36,132 bases of DNA from a virus: positions 1 to 36,132 of the IMG/VR virus record IMGVR_UViG_3300021964_000212. One strand, 5' to 3'. Position 1 is the first letter of the stretch, and each line of letters begins with the position of its first letter. A program made the translations under genes and the position numbers. Below are positions 14,154-21,461 of this stretch, piece by piece. The notes beneath the pieces were generated by a model. It saw nothing but the letters and a program-made list of their open reading frames with translations, had not been told where the DNA came from and searched no databases.

Positions 14154-14891
14154 TTAATTTTGTGTCACTGAAACTGAACACCCACCTACAGTATAACAGG
14201 TTTGATTGAGTGAGTATGATTTGTTTGCAGTTGAATCTTGTAAAAGTGTTATATCTGTTCCGTATGTTCCGTCAAGTCTTATCCATGCATAATGATTTCC
14301 ACTATTCTTTTGAACAACATCAACAATATTATTATCATTAAAAATATCTAAATCTAATGTATGTCCACCACCTTCTTTTTGAATAGTAGATATATCATTA
14401 TAATCTCCTTCAAGATGTAATCCATACCAATGACCTGCAGAACTACTGTTTGTTCGTTGAGTCATTTCTATATCGTTATAATCACCAGTGACATTCACAT
14501 GAACAAAGGTATCGCCATACTCATCATTGTCTACAGAAAAACTTCCATCTGCATTGATGATATATCCTTGAGCAAGTTTTAGGTTATTGCCTTGCCCCCA
14601 AACTCTACGAATCTCTATAATGTTTTTATCGATAGAACTACCATAGTTTTTATTTTGTGCTATCGCTATTGTATTGTCTGCACCATCTATTCCTTCTGTA
14701 GATGACCATTGTTTAATGATATTGCTATAACCTGTTTGTGTTATATTTAGATCAAAATTATCACCAGTCTGTTCTATTGTGATTTCATTATCTGCATAGG
14801 CTTTACCGGCTGCCAAAAGAAAATACATTCCTAATAGGCACCAACTAAATCCTAATAACCATTTGTCTAATTTTTTGTCAAATTCGTCCAT
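14154..14891 (-). CDS. Curlin-like amyloid repeat protein (CsgA/CsgB type), second copy
   Basis: A 245-aa secreted protein: a long N-terminal region with hydrophobic core and a likely cleavage after KAYA (about 34), then curlin-type repeats of the form N-x-I-x-I-x-Q-x-G-x-x-N (DNEITIEQTGDNFDLNITQT, DNTIAIAQN, DYNDIEMTQ, NNIVDVVQKNSGNH). In curli, such repeats stack into a beta-solenoid amyloid exported through CsgG. Two cysteines near the C-terminus (QTCYTVGGCSV) are unusual for curlins and are shared with the first copy. It follows the FecR-like gene by 9 bp. Confidence 0.85.
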   Translation of the reverse strand: MDEFDKKLDKWLLGFSWCLLGMYFLLAAGKAYADNEITIEQTGDNFDLNITQTGYSNIIKQWSSTEGIDGADNTIAIAQNKNYGSSIDKNIIEIRRVWGQGNNLKLAQGYIINADGSFSVDNDEYGDTFVHVNVTGDYNDIEMTQRTNSSSAGHWYGLHLEGDYNDISTIQKEGGGHTLDLDIFNDNNIVDVVQKNSGNHYAWIRLDGTYGTDITLLQDSTANKSYSLNQTCYTVGGCSVSVTQN

Positions 14892-14900
14892 AGTATCTAT

Positions 14901-16046
14901 TTATCCACCTTGTCTTATAATTACTGTTGAGTCATTACCACCATTTAAATCTATAATACCTGAATATCCTTCTACTTCTGTGTTGATTTTTACTGAAGCA
15001 TCTACAGCAAATGCTAATTGAATTTTTCCATTTGCCATACGATAAAAAATTATTTTACCATTATCTTCATAAATGTTATATTGAGAATCTGAATTTAAAC
15101 CGAAAGTTGCACCTTTTAATTCTGCGCCCATCACAGTATTTGATACTGCACTATCATCTAATGAAGCTGTTGTTTTTACAAGATCATCAATTACATTTAA
15201 TAAATCAACAAGAAAATCTACATTTAAAAAATCAATATCAAGTTCTGAAAATTCTAATTCGTCTTCCTCTAATGCATCGTATTCCAATTCGTTAAACTCT
15301 AAAAAGTCAACATCAAGCAACCCTTGGTCCTGATTATTTTCATCGTTGTATTCTTCTTCTAACGCTCTTTTTACTTCAGGAGGCGGAGATACAATGAACA
15401 TATTGTCAATAATATTTGCTGTTATGTTTTGAATGTTAATCTGTTTTGTTGGCGGGTCATCTAATGTGGAAACCATTGTAGCCGCATAAGCCTCTTCCAA
15501 TACTATAGTACCACCAAGATTTGACACCTCTATAGTACCTGATGGGTTTCCATATTGGTCTGGTAAAAGTATAACTAGTGACCTTCCAAGTTCATCTATG
15601 GTAGTGGTAAAGTCTGTTCCTCTTACAGCAATGGACGCCGTAGGTGTTTGTATATCTATATTGCTTTTGTTGACCATGCCTAAACGACCAGATGCAAACC
15701 TTGCGGTTCCCATTGCCATTCTCATTGCCATTTTTGATTTGCTTGGGTCTGGGTCGTAGTATACTTTATCAATGTATACCTTTGTATTTTCTGTAAGACT
15801 GAGTTCTGCTTTATCTAAGAATTCGATAAGCATTCGGCCATTCTCGGTTTCGGCCGTATCATTTATTACGATATCTGGAACTTGTGTGTCTGAAACTTCT
15901 AACGTTGCTCCAGCTTCTCGAGTAATGGAAGCACTTCCCTTATGCTCAATGATATTCCCGATGGGCTCTGCATTAGAACCCATCGAAAATAGTAGAATAC
16001 TAACTGTCGTTAGATGAATCTTTTTGATTAATCTGGATAGTAGCAT
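14901..16046 (-). CDS. FecR-domain exported protein
   Basis: Start set at ATG 16046 (381 aa); a TTG at 16058 is possible. A signal peptide (IHLTTVSILLFSMGSNA) is followed by a FecR-type beta domain: TAETENGRMLIEFLDKAEL, KVYIDKVYYDP, and the hallmark TPTASIAVRGTDFTT. The C-terminal half has a very acidic, repetitive stretch (about 225-290, with LEFNELEYDALEEDELEF) and ends NDSTVIIRQGG, which resembles a single curlin repeat. Exported FecR-domain proteins occur near curlin genes in other bacteria. The gene overlaps the preceding curlin gene by 47 bp. A scaffold or nucleator role for the curlins is inference. Confidence 0.8.
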   Translation of the reverse strand: MLLSRLIKKIHLTTVSILLFSMGSNAEPIGNIIEHKGSASITREAGATLEVSDTQVPDIVINDTAETENGRMLIEFLDKAELSLTENTKVYIDKVYYDPDPSKSKMAMRMAMGTARFASGRLGMVNKSNIDIQTPTASIAVRGTDFTTTIDELGRSLVILLPDQYGNPSGTIEVSNLGGTIVLEEAYAATMVSTLDDPPTKQINIQNITANIIDNMFIVSPPPEVKRALEEEYNDENNQDQGLLDVDFLEFNELEYDALEEDELEFSELDIDFLNVDFLVDLLNVIDDLVKTTASLDDSAVSNTVMGAELKGATFGLNSDSQYNIYEDNGKIIFYRMANGKIQLAFAVDASVKINTEVEGYSGIIDLNGGNDSTVIIRQGG

Positions 16047-16731
16047 TTTCAGAATCAATGTCTAAAGTTATAATTCCGTTACAGGTTGATACACCTGTAG
16101 GACATGTTCCACTTAATTGATTGATATCTATATCAGCACTGTCACCAACATGTGTCAGGTTGATTTCATGTTCTGCACCATCTTTTTGCATTGTATTAAT
16201 ATTATTCGAATCTCCAGTAATATCGAAGTTCCAAATTGCATCGTCTACATCTATATCAATATCGAATACATTAGATGAACCAATAACAGATAAATCAAAA
16301 TCTAATCTCTCTGCACTTGCGTTATAACCTAGATCGAAATCCATAGTATTGCTATCACCAGTTATAGCAGATAAAATGTCTGCTGAATCTGATGAACCAA
16401 TATAACCAATATTCCAATCCCATACATTACTATCTCCAGTCCAAGTAAGATCTATTGTTGAACTGTCTAATGTAATAGGACCAAAAAGCAAATTGCTATT
16501 ACCAATTTGATTAATGTCAATATTCAAAGTTGCACCAATAATAGACATTGCTGAAAGAGAGCCAGAAGAGGCATTGTCTCCTCCAACTTTGTTTCCATAT
16601 CCATATTGGTCAATATATAAAGTCAGCGTATCACCTTGTTGGTCGATATTAATTTCGTTATCGTCAGTCGCCTGCGCAAGAGCAAAAGTGGAAACAAAAA
16701 CTAAACTTAGGCCTAATAGTTTTTTAATCAT
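16000..16731 (-). CDS. Curlin-like amyloid repeat protein, first copy
   Basis: A 243-aa protein with a clear signal peptide (MIKKLLGLSLVFVSTFALAQ, cleavage near residue 19). Repeats follow the curlin rhythm: DNEINIDQQGDTLTLYIDQY, NIDINQIGNSN, TGDSNVWDWNI, TGDSNTMDFDLG, TGDSNNINTMQ, DIDINQ and a final TIQINQ. Many repeats carry Asp and Trp where Gln is usual, so it is a divergent curlin. A Cys pair (GTCPTGVSTC) lies near the C-terminus, as in the second copy. It overlaps the csgG-like gene by 8 bp. Confidence 0.87.
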   Translation of the reverse strand: MIKKLLGLSLVFVSTFALAQATDDNEINIDQQGDTLTLYIDQYGYGNKVGGDNASSGSLSAMSIIGATLNIDINQIGNSNLLFGPITLDSSTIDLTWTGDSNVWDWNIGYIGSSDSADILSAITGDSNTMDFDLGYNASAERLDFDLSVIGSSNVFDIDIDVDDAIWNFDITGDSNNINTMQKDGAEHEINLTHVGDSADIDINQLSGTCPTGVSTCNGIITLDIDSENATIQINQKDSSNDS

Positions 16732-17641
16732 TTTTCTTTTCCTCGTTATTTGTGTTTATCGTCCAGAAACCACGACGATCCCCTTGATAAACCATTTCTA
16801 GCACTGCTGCTTCTATAGCTGTTCGCACTGCATACGTCACACTTTCATTATTTCCTACACCGTCTTCATATTCTATCAACTGTGTTCCTTGTTCTATAAA
16901 TCTAAATACATCGCCTCCAGAACCATAACTTAAAATTGTCTTTTTCGTTTGGACATTTAATAGTACTTCACCAGTAAGAACTGATACTGCTCTTAAAGAA
17001 ACAGTCACCTGGTCTTGTCTATATTGTCTACTAAATCCAATACCAAGTGTTCGAGCCCCTCGGCCACCAGTTTTTAAATTACTATCATATCCAATTATAC
17101 CACCTTCTATAATCATTCCCGCAAACAAAAGTGGTCCTAAATTTTGTGGCTTTTCTCCAAGAGCTTTGGCAGCTTCATCTCTGCCACTTCTAATAATTTG
17201 TCTTTCTCTTACAAGAGCATCAATTCCTTGTCGCTCGACTACTCTAAACCACTTACCTTCTCCTGCAGTTTTGAGTGCGTCTATTAATAATTCCGTTCCA
17301 CCTTGTGTTACCGCAGTGGAGAAACTTTGCCCTGTAACTGAATCTTTACGTTGTCCCGTTTTATCTAAAAACTGATATACTGCAACGACTGGCATTTGTT
17401 GTGCTGGTGGTAAATTTAATAATTCTATATAAGATGGTAATTTTACAACTTGTGGACTTTCAGCACATATTAATTGACTTGTGTAAAACTTTCGAACGCC
17501 TGTATATACATCTCTTCCCCAGCCTTCGTCATACTTTCCAGTCTCGTATGCACAATTTGCAGGATTCTCGCTCCATTGTGGTATAGAAGCACATCCTGTG
17601 AGGAATAAAAATATACTAACCGCCGTCAGGATTCGAGTCAT
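16724..17641 (-). CDS. csgG: CsgG-like curli secretion channel lipoprotein
   Basis: Start at ATG 17641, preceded by GGAGGAACAG (305 aa). The lipobox LTGC with Cys17 directs it to the outer membrane. CsgG features: MPVVAVYQFLDKTGQR, TELLIDALKTAG, WFRVVERQGIDALVRERQII, then AGMIIEGGIIGYDSN and RQDQVTVSLRAVSVLTGEVL, the strands that form the periplasmic ring and barrel. CsgG assembles as a nonameric pore that exports curlin subunits. It is somewhat longer than E. coli CsgG. Its start overlaps the csgF-like gene by 26 bp. Confidence 0.9.
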   Translation of the reverse strand: MTRILTAVSIFLFLTGCASIPQWSENPANCAYETGKYDEGWGRDVYTGVRKFYTSQLICAESPQVVKLPSYIELLNLPPAQQMPVVAVYQFLDKTGQRKDSVTGQSFSTAVTQGGTELLIDALKTAGEGKWFRVVERQGIDALVRERQIIRSGRDEAAKALGEKPQNLGPLLFAGMIIEGGIIGYDSNLKTGGRGARTLGIGFSRQYRQDQVTVSLRAVSVLTGEVLLNVQTKKTILSYGSGGDVFRFIEQGTQLIEYEDGVGNNESVTYAVRTAIEAAVLEMVYQGDRRGFWTINTNNEEKKND

Positions 17642-18116
17642 CTGTTCCTCCGCCGAAATTACCACTACCAATTGGTATTTCAATTACTGTGGTAGTTCCA
17701 TCTTCGCCTACAATTGTCATTTTGATATATTCAGTACCATCTTCATTTGTGAGTACTTCATATGTCACTGTAGAACCTTCAAGAACAAATGAGCCAAACC
17801 TTACAGGATTGTCATTTGAAAACATATTATCAACTAACTGCTTTGCTAGTTGGGCGTATATACGTGATTCTAAATTACGAATAAATTTAGCGAGTATAGT
17901 ATTATCTGCTTCTCGTTCCGCTGCTTTTCTTGCAGCTTCTAAAGCATCTTCTATTTGTTTCTTTCTACTGTGTTCCTGGTTTTCAATTGTTAAATAATGA
18001 GCACCAGTTCCAATCCCAGAGAAAGAAGGATTTTTAAACTTGTGTACAATTGGCTCTGCCTGAACAGTACCAATTGCAAATAATAAAATTAAACTACTTT
18101 TTAGTTTGTTTTTCAT
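17616..18116 (-). CDS. csgF: CsgF-like curli assembly factor
   Basis: Start set at ATG 18116 (166 aa); ATG 18137 would add seven residues. A signal peptide (SSLILLFAIGTVQA, cleavage near 20) is followed by FKNPSFSG (27-34), which corresponds to the conserved F-x-NP-x-F-x-G at the mature N-terminus of CsgF that inserts into the CsgG pore. YLTIENQE, a charged helix, a beta-rich domain and a Gly/Asp tail follow. CsgF links export to nucleation at the cell surface. Position just before csgG supports the call. Confidence 0.85.
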   Translation of the reverse strand: MKNKLKSSLILLFAIGTVQAEPIVHKFKNPSFSGIGTGAHYLTIENQEHSRKKQIEDALEAARKAAEREADNTILAKFIRNLESRIYAQLAKQLVDNMFSNDNPVRFGSFVLEGSTVTYEVLTNEDGTEYIKMTIVGEDGTTTVIEIPIGSGNFGGGTDDSNPDGG

Positions 18117-18363
18117 TTTGATTTTTAAGACTCTCATTCTCTTTATATTTTAATACCACATCTACTTTTTGCTGTAAACGAATAAGATCTTGGTCTAGCA
18201 TTCTCATTCGGTCAATTACCTTTATCAATTGCATATGCTGTTTGTCTATTTCTGGCTGTAATTTTTCGTTTACAAATTGCCAGACAAAATAGACAAAATA
18301 TCCAAGACCAACAACCATTACGACCGGAAAGCCATATTCTGATATTAGTTGTGCTACATCCAT
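18094..18363 (-). CDS. Small membrane/coiled-coil protein, YvrJ-like (89 aa)
   Basis: Start at ATG 18363, one base after the previous stop. LISEYGFPVVMVVGLGYFVYFVW is one membrane segment, then a long charged coiled coil (MQLIKVIDRMRMLDQDLIRLQQK). The ISEYGFPVVM opening resembles YvrJ-type and holin-like proteins. It overlaps the csgF-like gene by 23 bp. It could be a holin-like protein or a membrane anchor for the curli system; sequence alone does not decide. Confidence 0.65.
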   Translation of the reverse strand: MDVAQLISEYGFPVVMVVGLGYFVYFVWQFVNEKLQPEIDKQHMQLIKVIDRMRMLDQDLIRLQQKVDVVLKYKENESLKNQNEKQTKK

Positions 18364-18364
18364 C

Positions 18365-18583
18365 TTAAAAATCAAACTTTAATTGTTCATTACTATCAAA
18401 TTCAACGCGTTTGTCTACTCTACGTAGCATAGGTTGGCCTATTTCAGTTTCACTTGCCACAAAATAATCTCCTACATTCCAATTAAATTTATCTAATGTT
18501 AGGTCTGCAATTCGTGATTCTGCGTCAAAAATTAGAATATCGCCAGAAGGAGTTAACTCCCATTTATAGCCACAAAATAACAT
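18365..18583 (-). CDS. Hypothetical protein (72 aa)
   Basis: ATG 18583 overlaps the upstream stop (TAATG), with AAGGAGAG before it. A small beta-rich protein (MLFCGYKWELTPSGDILIFD, then FNWNVGDYFVASE). No membrane segment. Similar short proteins follow YvrJ-like genes in marine phages as far as I recall. Function unknown. Confidence 0.65.
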   Translation of the reverse strand: MLFCGYKWELTPSGDILIFDAESRIADLTLDKFNWNVGDYFVASETEIGQPMLRRVDKRVEFDSNEQLKFDF

Positions 18584-18879
18584 TAATCTCTCCTTACGTC
18601 GAGTTTTCCGTCCTCAATAAAATTCTCTGCCCGAGCTATTCTCTCAATATCAGGATTTAATCCAAGTGCACTACTCACGAGCAGATCTATTTTGACCATC
18701 TCATTTGACATGGTCCGAGCTCTGTTTTCGAGGCTTTCACAAAACATTGTTAATGTGTTTATGCTATCAACGATTCCTTCAAAAATTTGCTTAATAATAA
18801 TGAATATGAAGAATCCCATTGTCAACGCTCCGGCTATAGGTAACCCTACATCCGAAATCAGCTGAAATATTTCTTCCAT
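18583..18879 (-). CDS. Small membrane/coiled-coil protein, YvrJ-like (98 aa)
   Basis: Start chosen at ATG 18879, because AGGATAAAG precedes it and the longer in-frame start would place the late promoter inside the gene. MEEIFQLISDVGLPIAGALT leads into a membrane segment (about 13-35), then a helical tail (SLENRARTMSNEMVKIDLL). The N-terminal pattern matches the other membrane protein two genes downstream, so the two are probably paralogues. First gene of the curli operon. Holin-like or structural role is possible. Confidence 0.68.
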   Translation of the reverse strand: MEEIFQLISDVGLPIAGALTMGFFIFIIIKQIFEGIVDSINTLTMFCESLENRARTMSNEMVKIDLLVSSALGLNPDIERIARAENFIEDGKLDVRRD

Positions 18880-18920
18880 TTTCTTTATCCTGTTTAAGAG
18901 AGATATTGCACCCTCGTCAC

Positions 18921-18928
18921 TATTTATA
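18921..18928 (-). promoter_or_regulatory. T4-type late promoter of the curli operon
   Basis: Minus strand TATAAATA, exact match to the T4 late promoter box, 42 nt upstream of the first gene of the operon. No other convincing promoter lies between here and about 10.5 kb on this strand. Confidence 0.72.
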
Positions 18929-18971
18929 AAGATACCTCTTACAAATAAAGTAACTTTTTTCACTCAACGTG

Positions 18972-19000
18972 TTGACATTGCAAAGTAATCCAATTATAAT
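18972..19000 (+). promoter_or_regulatory. Early-type promoter
   Basis: TTGACA (18972-18977), 17 bp, TATAAT (18995-19000), preceded by TCAACGTG and AACTTTTTT. It is divergent to the late promoter of the curli operon, only 44 bp away. Confidence 0.87.
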
Positions 19001-19039
19001 GGTACCATAATTTAATGAAATAGGAAATAGGAGTTGTCT

Positions 19040-19324
19040 ATGTTAACATTAACCAAATCAGAGATGAACAAAATCGGTTCTCTCTTCTCAAAAATGTCCT
19101 CAATAGAGGATTTCAAAGCTGTTGCAGATATGTTTAAATCTGCTCAAGCATACAATAACTCAAAACTTAAAGCAACCTTTACGGTTGGTGATACTGTATC
19201 TTTTACTAAAAAGACCGGTGAAGTGGTTATTGGAACTTTAGTTAAAAAGAACCCTAAATACCAACACATTCAGACTGACAGCGGTGTCTGGAGGGTCCCA
19301 ACTTCCATGTTGTCAGCCGCCTAG
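19040..19324 (+). CDS. Small KOW-like protein (94 aa)
   Basis: ATG 19040 after ATAGGAGTTGTCT. A helical N-terminus (LTKSEMNKIGSLFSKM) and a C-terminal small beta-barrel (FTVGDTVSFTKKTGEVVIG, then VWRVPTSML). The GDxVxF...G.v..GtvvK pattern recalls KOW/SH3-type RNA or protein binding domains in phages. Function unknown. A clear terminator follows at 19341. Confidence 0.7.
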   Translation: MLTLTKSEMNKIGSLFSKMSSIEDFKAVADMFKSAQAYNNSKLKATFTVGDTVSFTKKTGEVVIGTLVKKNPKYQHIQTDSGVWRVPTSMLSAA

Positions 19325-19340
19325 TCCATAGGTGAACTCC

Positions 19341-19368
19341 AGTGCCGGCTTTTGTCGGCACTTTTTTT
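19341..19368 (+). terminator. Intrinsic terminator
   Basis: AGTGCCGGC (19341-19349) pairs with GTCGGCACT (19354-19362, one G-U pair) around a TTTT loop, followed by TTTTTT. Confidence 0.92.
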
Positions 19369-19377
19369 AAAAACGTG

Positions 19378-19405
19378 TTGACAAATGAACTTTTTATGAT
19401 ATAAT
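19378..19405 (+). promoter_or_regulatory. Early-type promoter, near-leaderless transcript
   Basis: TTGACA (19378-19383), 16 bp, TATAAT (19400-19405), preceded by AAAACGTG. The expected start site is only about 4 nt before the ATG at 19416. Confidence 0.85.
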
Positions 19406-19415
19406 ACTACACAAT

Positions 19416-19988
19416 ATGAATATTTTTGTAACTGACCTAGATCCAATCAAAGCAGCGCAGAATTTGTGTGATAAACACATTCCCAAAATGATTGTGGAAT
19501 CTGCTCAAATGCTATCTACGGTTCATCGTCTACTTGATGGCATACCAGAGAAAAGACCATCAAAGTCAGGCAAAACAATACAAGAATATTATACATTTGG
19601 GGATAAGCGAGACAATTTATATTATCTAGCAGTACACAAATATCACCCTTGTACGACATGGACAAAAGAATCAAAGACAAATTACGAATGGCATTATGAT
19701 CATTTTGTAGCAATGGCAAATGAATACGAATATCGTAGAAACAGAAAGCATGCTACATTTCAGAAGTTAGGTACTCTGTTGCAAAAGGCACCTAAAAATA
19801 TACCTGACATTGGACTCACAGAGTTTGCACAAGCAATGAATCACTATCCAACCTGTAAAGTGGAAGGTGACGCAGTGCAAGCTTATAGGAACTATTACCA
19901 TGCAGCAAAACCTTTTGCTAAATGGGAATGGGGTAGACCTGCGCCAGATTGGTGGCAGGGTTACCAAGGGTTGCCGGGTTCGGCTTAA
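19416..19988 (+). CDS. Conserved phage protein, pyrimidine-dimer-glycosylase-like
   Basis: A 190-aa protein of a family widespread in phages and often labelled pyrimidine dimer DNA glycosylase-like. It shows MNIFVTDLDPIKAAQNLCDK, HIPKMIVESAQML, HKYHPCTTW, NYEWHYDHF, NEYEYR and a C-terminal DAVQAYRNYYHAAKPFAKW. The family always begins at this methionine, so the start only about 4 nt from the promoter's start site is probably right. The enzymatic label is by family only; I do not see a proven catalytic residue. Confidence 0.8.
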   Translation: MNIFVTDLDPIKAAQNLCDKHIPKMIVESAQMLSTVHRLLDGIPEKRPSKSGKTIQEYYTFGDKRDNLYYLAVHKYHPCTTWTKESKTNYEWHYDHFVAMANEYEYRRNRKHATFQKLGTLLQKAPKNIPDIGLTEFAQAMNHYPTCKVEGDAVQAYRNYYHAAKPFAKWEWGRPAPDWWQGYQGLPGSA

Positions 19989-20022
19989 TAATATATATTA
20001 ATAAATTAGGAGAAATTTGTCT

Positions 20023-20280
20023 ATGTCTACAGACTTTAACGCTGATAATATCGCCGTTTCGTTAATGGAAGATGTTAAAGCAGGTCGTTTACGCCAAACT
20101 ACTTTGCTTGCCGCATGCCTTACTTATATGTCCGAAGATCAAATCTTAAAAATGGCCTTAGAAGAAGGTTTCATTTATCAAAAAGAAGATGATGATAAGG
20201 AAGATAGAATACATTATGATGACCTTACTGCTCAAGATAGGATCATTGAAAAAATATTAGCGAGACATGGTGGCAGCTAA
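20023..20280 (+). CDS. Hypothetical acidic protein (85 aa)
   Basis: TAGGAGAAATTTGTCT precedes ATG 20023. The product MSTDFNADNIAVSLMEDV... is helical, with an acidic KEDDDKEDR stretch. I recall similar short proteins in marine T4-like phages. Its stop overlaps the next ATG (TAATG). Confidence 0.65.
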   Translation: MSTDFNADNIAVSLMEDVKAGRLRQTTLLAACLTYMSEDQILKMALEEGFIYQKEDDDKEDRIHYDDLTAQDRIIEKILARHGGS

Positions 20281-20462
20281 TGGAACTCTATGAATTTTTA
20301 ACAGTGGCCATTATTTACACTGCAATAGGTCTGTACTGGGGATTGCAATATAATAAGCAAATGATCACAGGCGCAACAATAGACGAATTAATCAAAACTG
20401 GTTATCTCAAAACACGAGGAACTGGTAAAGATTTGGAAATCCTAAAATATAATGAAAGTTAA
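20280..20462 (+). CDS. Small single-pass membrane protein (60 aa)
   Basis: TAATG coupling to the preceding gene. The membrane segment spans about 5-23 (EFLTVAIIYTAIGLYWGLQY), followed by a basic tail. Function unknown. Confidence 0.6.
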   Translation: MELYEFLTVAIIYTAIGLYWGLQYNKQMITGATIDELIKTGYLKTRGTGKDLEILKYNES

Positions 20463-20658
20463 CGACTTTACTCTATTTAAAGTTCAAGAAGCACATACAC
20501 TCACCGATGAAGCCTTAGTTGAAAAAGGTGAGATGAGAGCAAAAGAAGTCAAAGAACTCATGAAAAGAAATGATGCATTAGGTATTGCAACAATTGTTCA
20601 ATCTGTTGATAATGACCCAGAAATAATGCACGACTTTTTAGAGCACTATATCAGATAA
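20452..20658 (+). CDS. Hypothetical helical protein (68 aa)
   Basis: Overlaps the membrane protein gene by 11 bp. It starts MKVNDFTLFKVQEAHTLT and is mostly amphipathic helix (MRAKEVKELMKRNDALG). No family recognised. It ends 19 bp before the next -35 box. Confidence 0.6.
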   Translation: MKVNDFTLFKVQEAHTLTDEALVEKGEMRAKEVKELMKRNDALGIATIVQSVDNDPEIMHDFLEHYIR

Positions 20659-20677
20659 AAAAAATACCCAAAACGTG

Positions 20678-20706
20678 TTGACAAATACTTTTAAAAGTAT
20701 TATAAT
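20678..20706 (+). promoter_or_regulatory. Early-type promoter
   Basis: TTGACA (20678-20683), 17 bp, TATAAT (20701-20706), preceded by AAAACGTG. The spacer contains the palindrome AATACTTTTAAAAGTATT. Confidence 0.88.
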
Positions 20707-20733
20707 GGTTCTATAAACTGGGAATAGGAATCT

Positions 20734-21441
20734 ATGTTTGATAATGATTTTGAATCTATACCAGGTGCCTTTTGGGAAACCTTAGGCCAATATGTGTATG
20801 GATACAAAGAAGGTGATAAATTTGTATATGTTGGAAAGGGTAACAAAAATCGTGCCATTTCTCACATTAACTCTAAAGGGTATAATACAGATAATTTATA
20901 CATCATCGCTAGGAATCTTGAAAGCTTTAAAGCAGATAAAGATGACCTACAATCTTTCATACTCGAATCCTATTTAATTTCAAAACATGACCCGCGCGAC
21001 AATTCCGTTGCTGGTCACTATAAGGAGTGTTTTATTATGGCAAAGTTCTCTGAACTATTTGAAGAATTTCAGAAGGACCAACACGATAACTTTGAAACCT
21101 TACCAGAGTGGTATGTAAACAACTATTCTGTATTGGCTAACAGAGTGAATCGTCTTGGGATTACTTCTAATAACCATGCTTTAGAATTTGCAACCAGGCA
21201 GAAAATGCAGTGTTTCTTAGATGTTTCTACAGAAGAAGCTGTATCTCTTAAAGTTGCAATTTGGGCAAAACAAGCCGATGAGTTCGATGTAAGGCTAAAA
21301 CAGCTTTATAAATTCTGTGAATCTTTCGGCATTGGTGAAGATAAAATTGAAAAAAGTGGTAGTAGAGAAATTTATGCGATTGATGCAAAAGGTATGAATT
21401 TAGAATTAGCCTTTCAATTCATCGACGATTTCTTCTCCTAA
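20734..21441 (+). CDS. GIY-YIG (LEM-3-like) nuclease-domain protein
   Basis: A 235-aa protein. An N-terminal GIY-YIG fold: GQYVYGYKEG (18-27) and FVYVGKGNKNRAISHI (30-45), with a later acidic FILESYLI helix that would hold the metal-binding Glu. YVY...YVGKG instead of GIY-YIG is normal in LEM-3-like members. The C-terminal 100 residues are helical and unassigned. GGAATAGGAATCT precedes the ATG. It could be a free-standing homing endonuclease or a nuclease acting on host DNA. Confidence 0.75.
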   Translation: MFDNDFESIPGAFWETLGQYVYGYKEGDKFVYVGKGNKNRAISHINSKGYNTDNLYIIARNLESFKADKDDLQSFILESYLISKHDPRDNSVAGHYKECFIMAKFSELFEEFQKDQHDNFETLPEWYVNNYSVLANRVNRLGITSNNHALEFATRQKMQCFLDVSTEEAVSLKVAIWAKQADEFDVRLKQLYKFCESFGIGEDKIEKSGSREIYAIDAKGMNLELAFQFIDDFFS

Positions 21442-21461
21442 AAACTTATCTATATAATACT

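Noticed and set aside
14897-14904. GATAAATA just upstream of the second curlin gene as internal late promoter
   Set aside because: One mismatch to the late box and only about 5 nt from the start codon, so the transcript would begin inside the gene.
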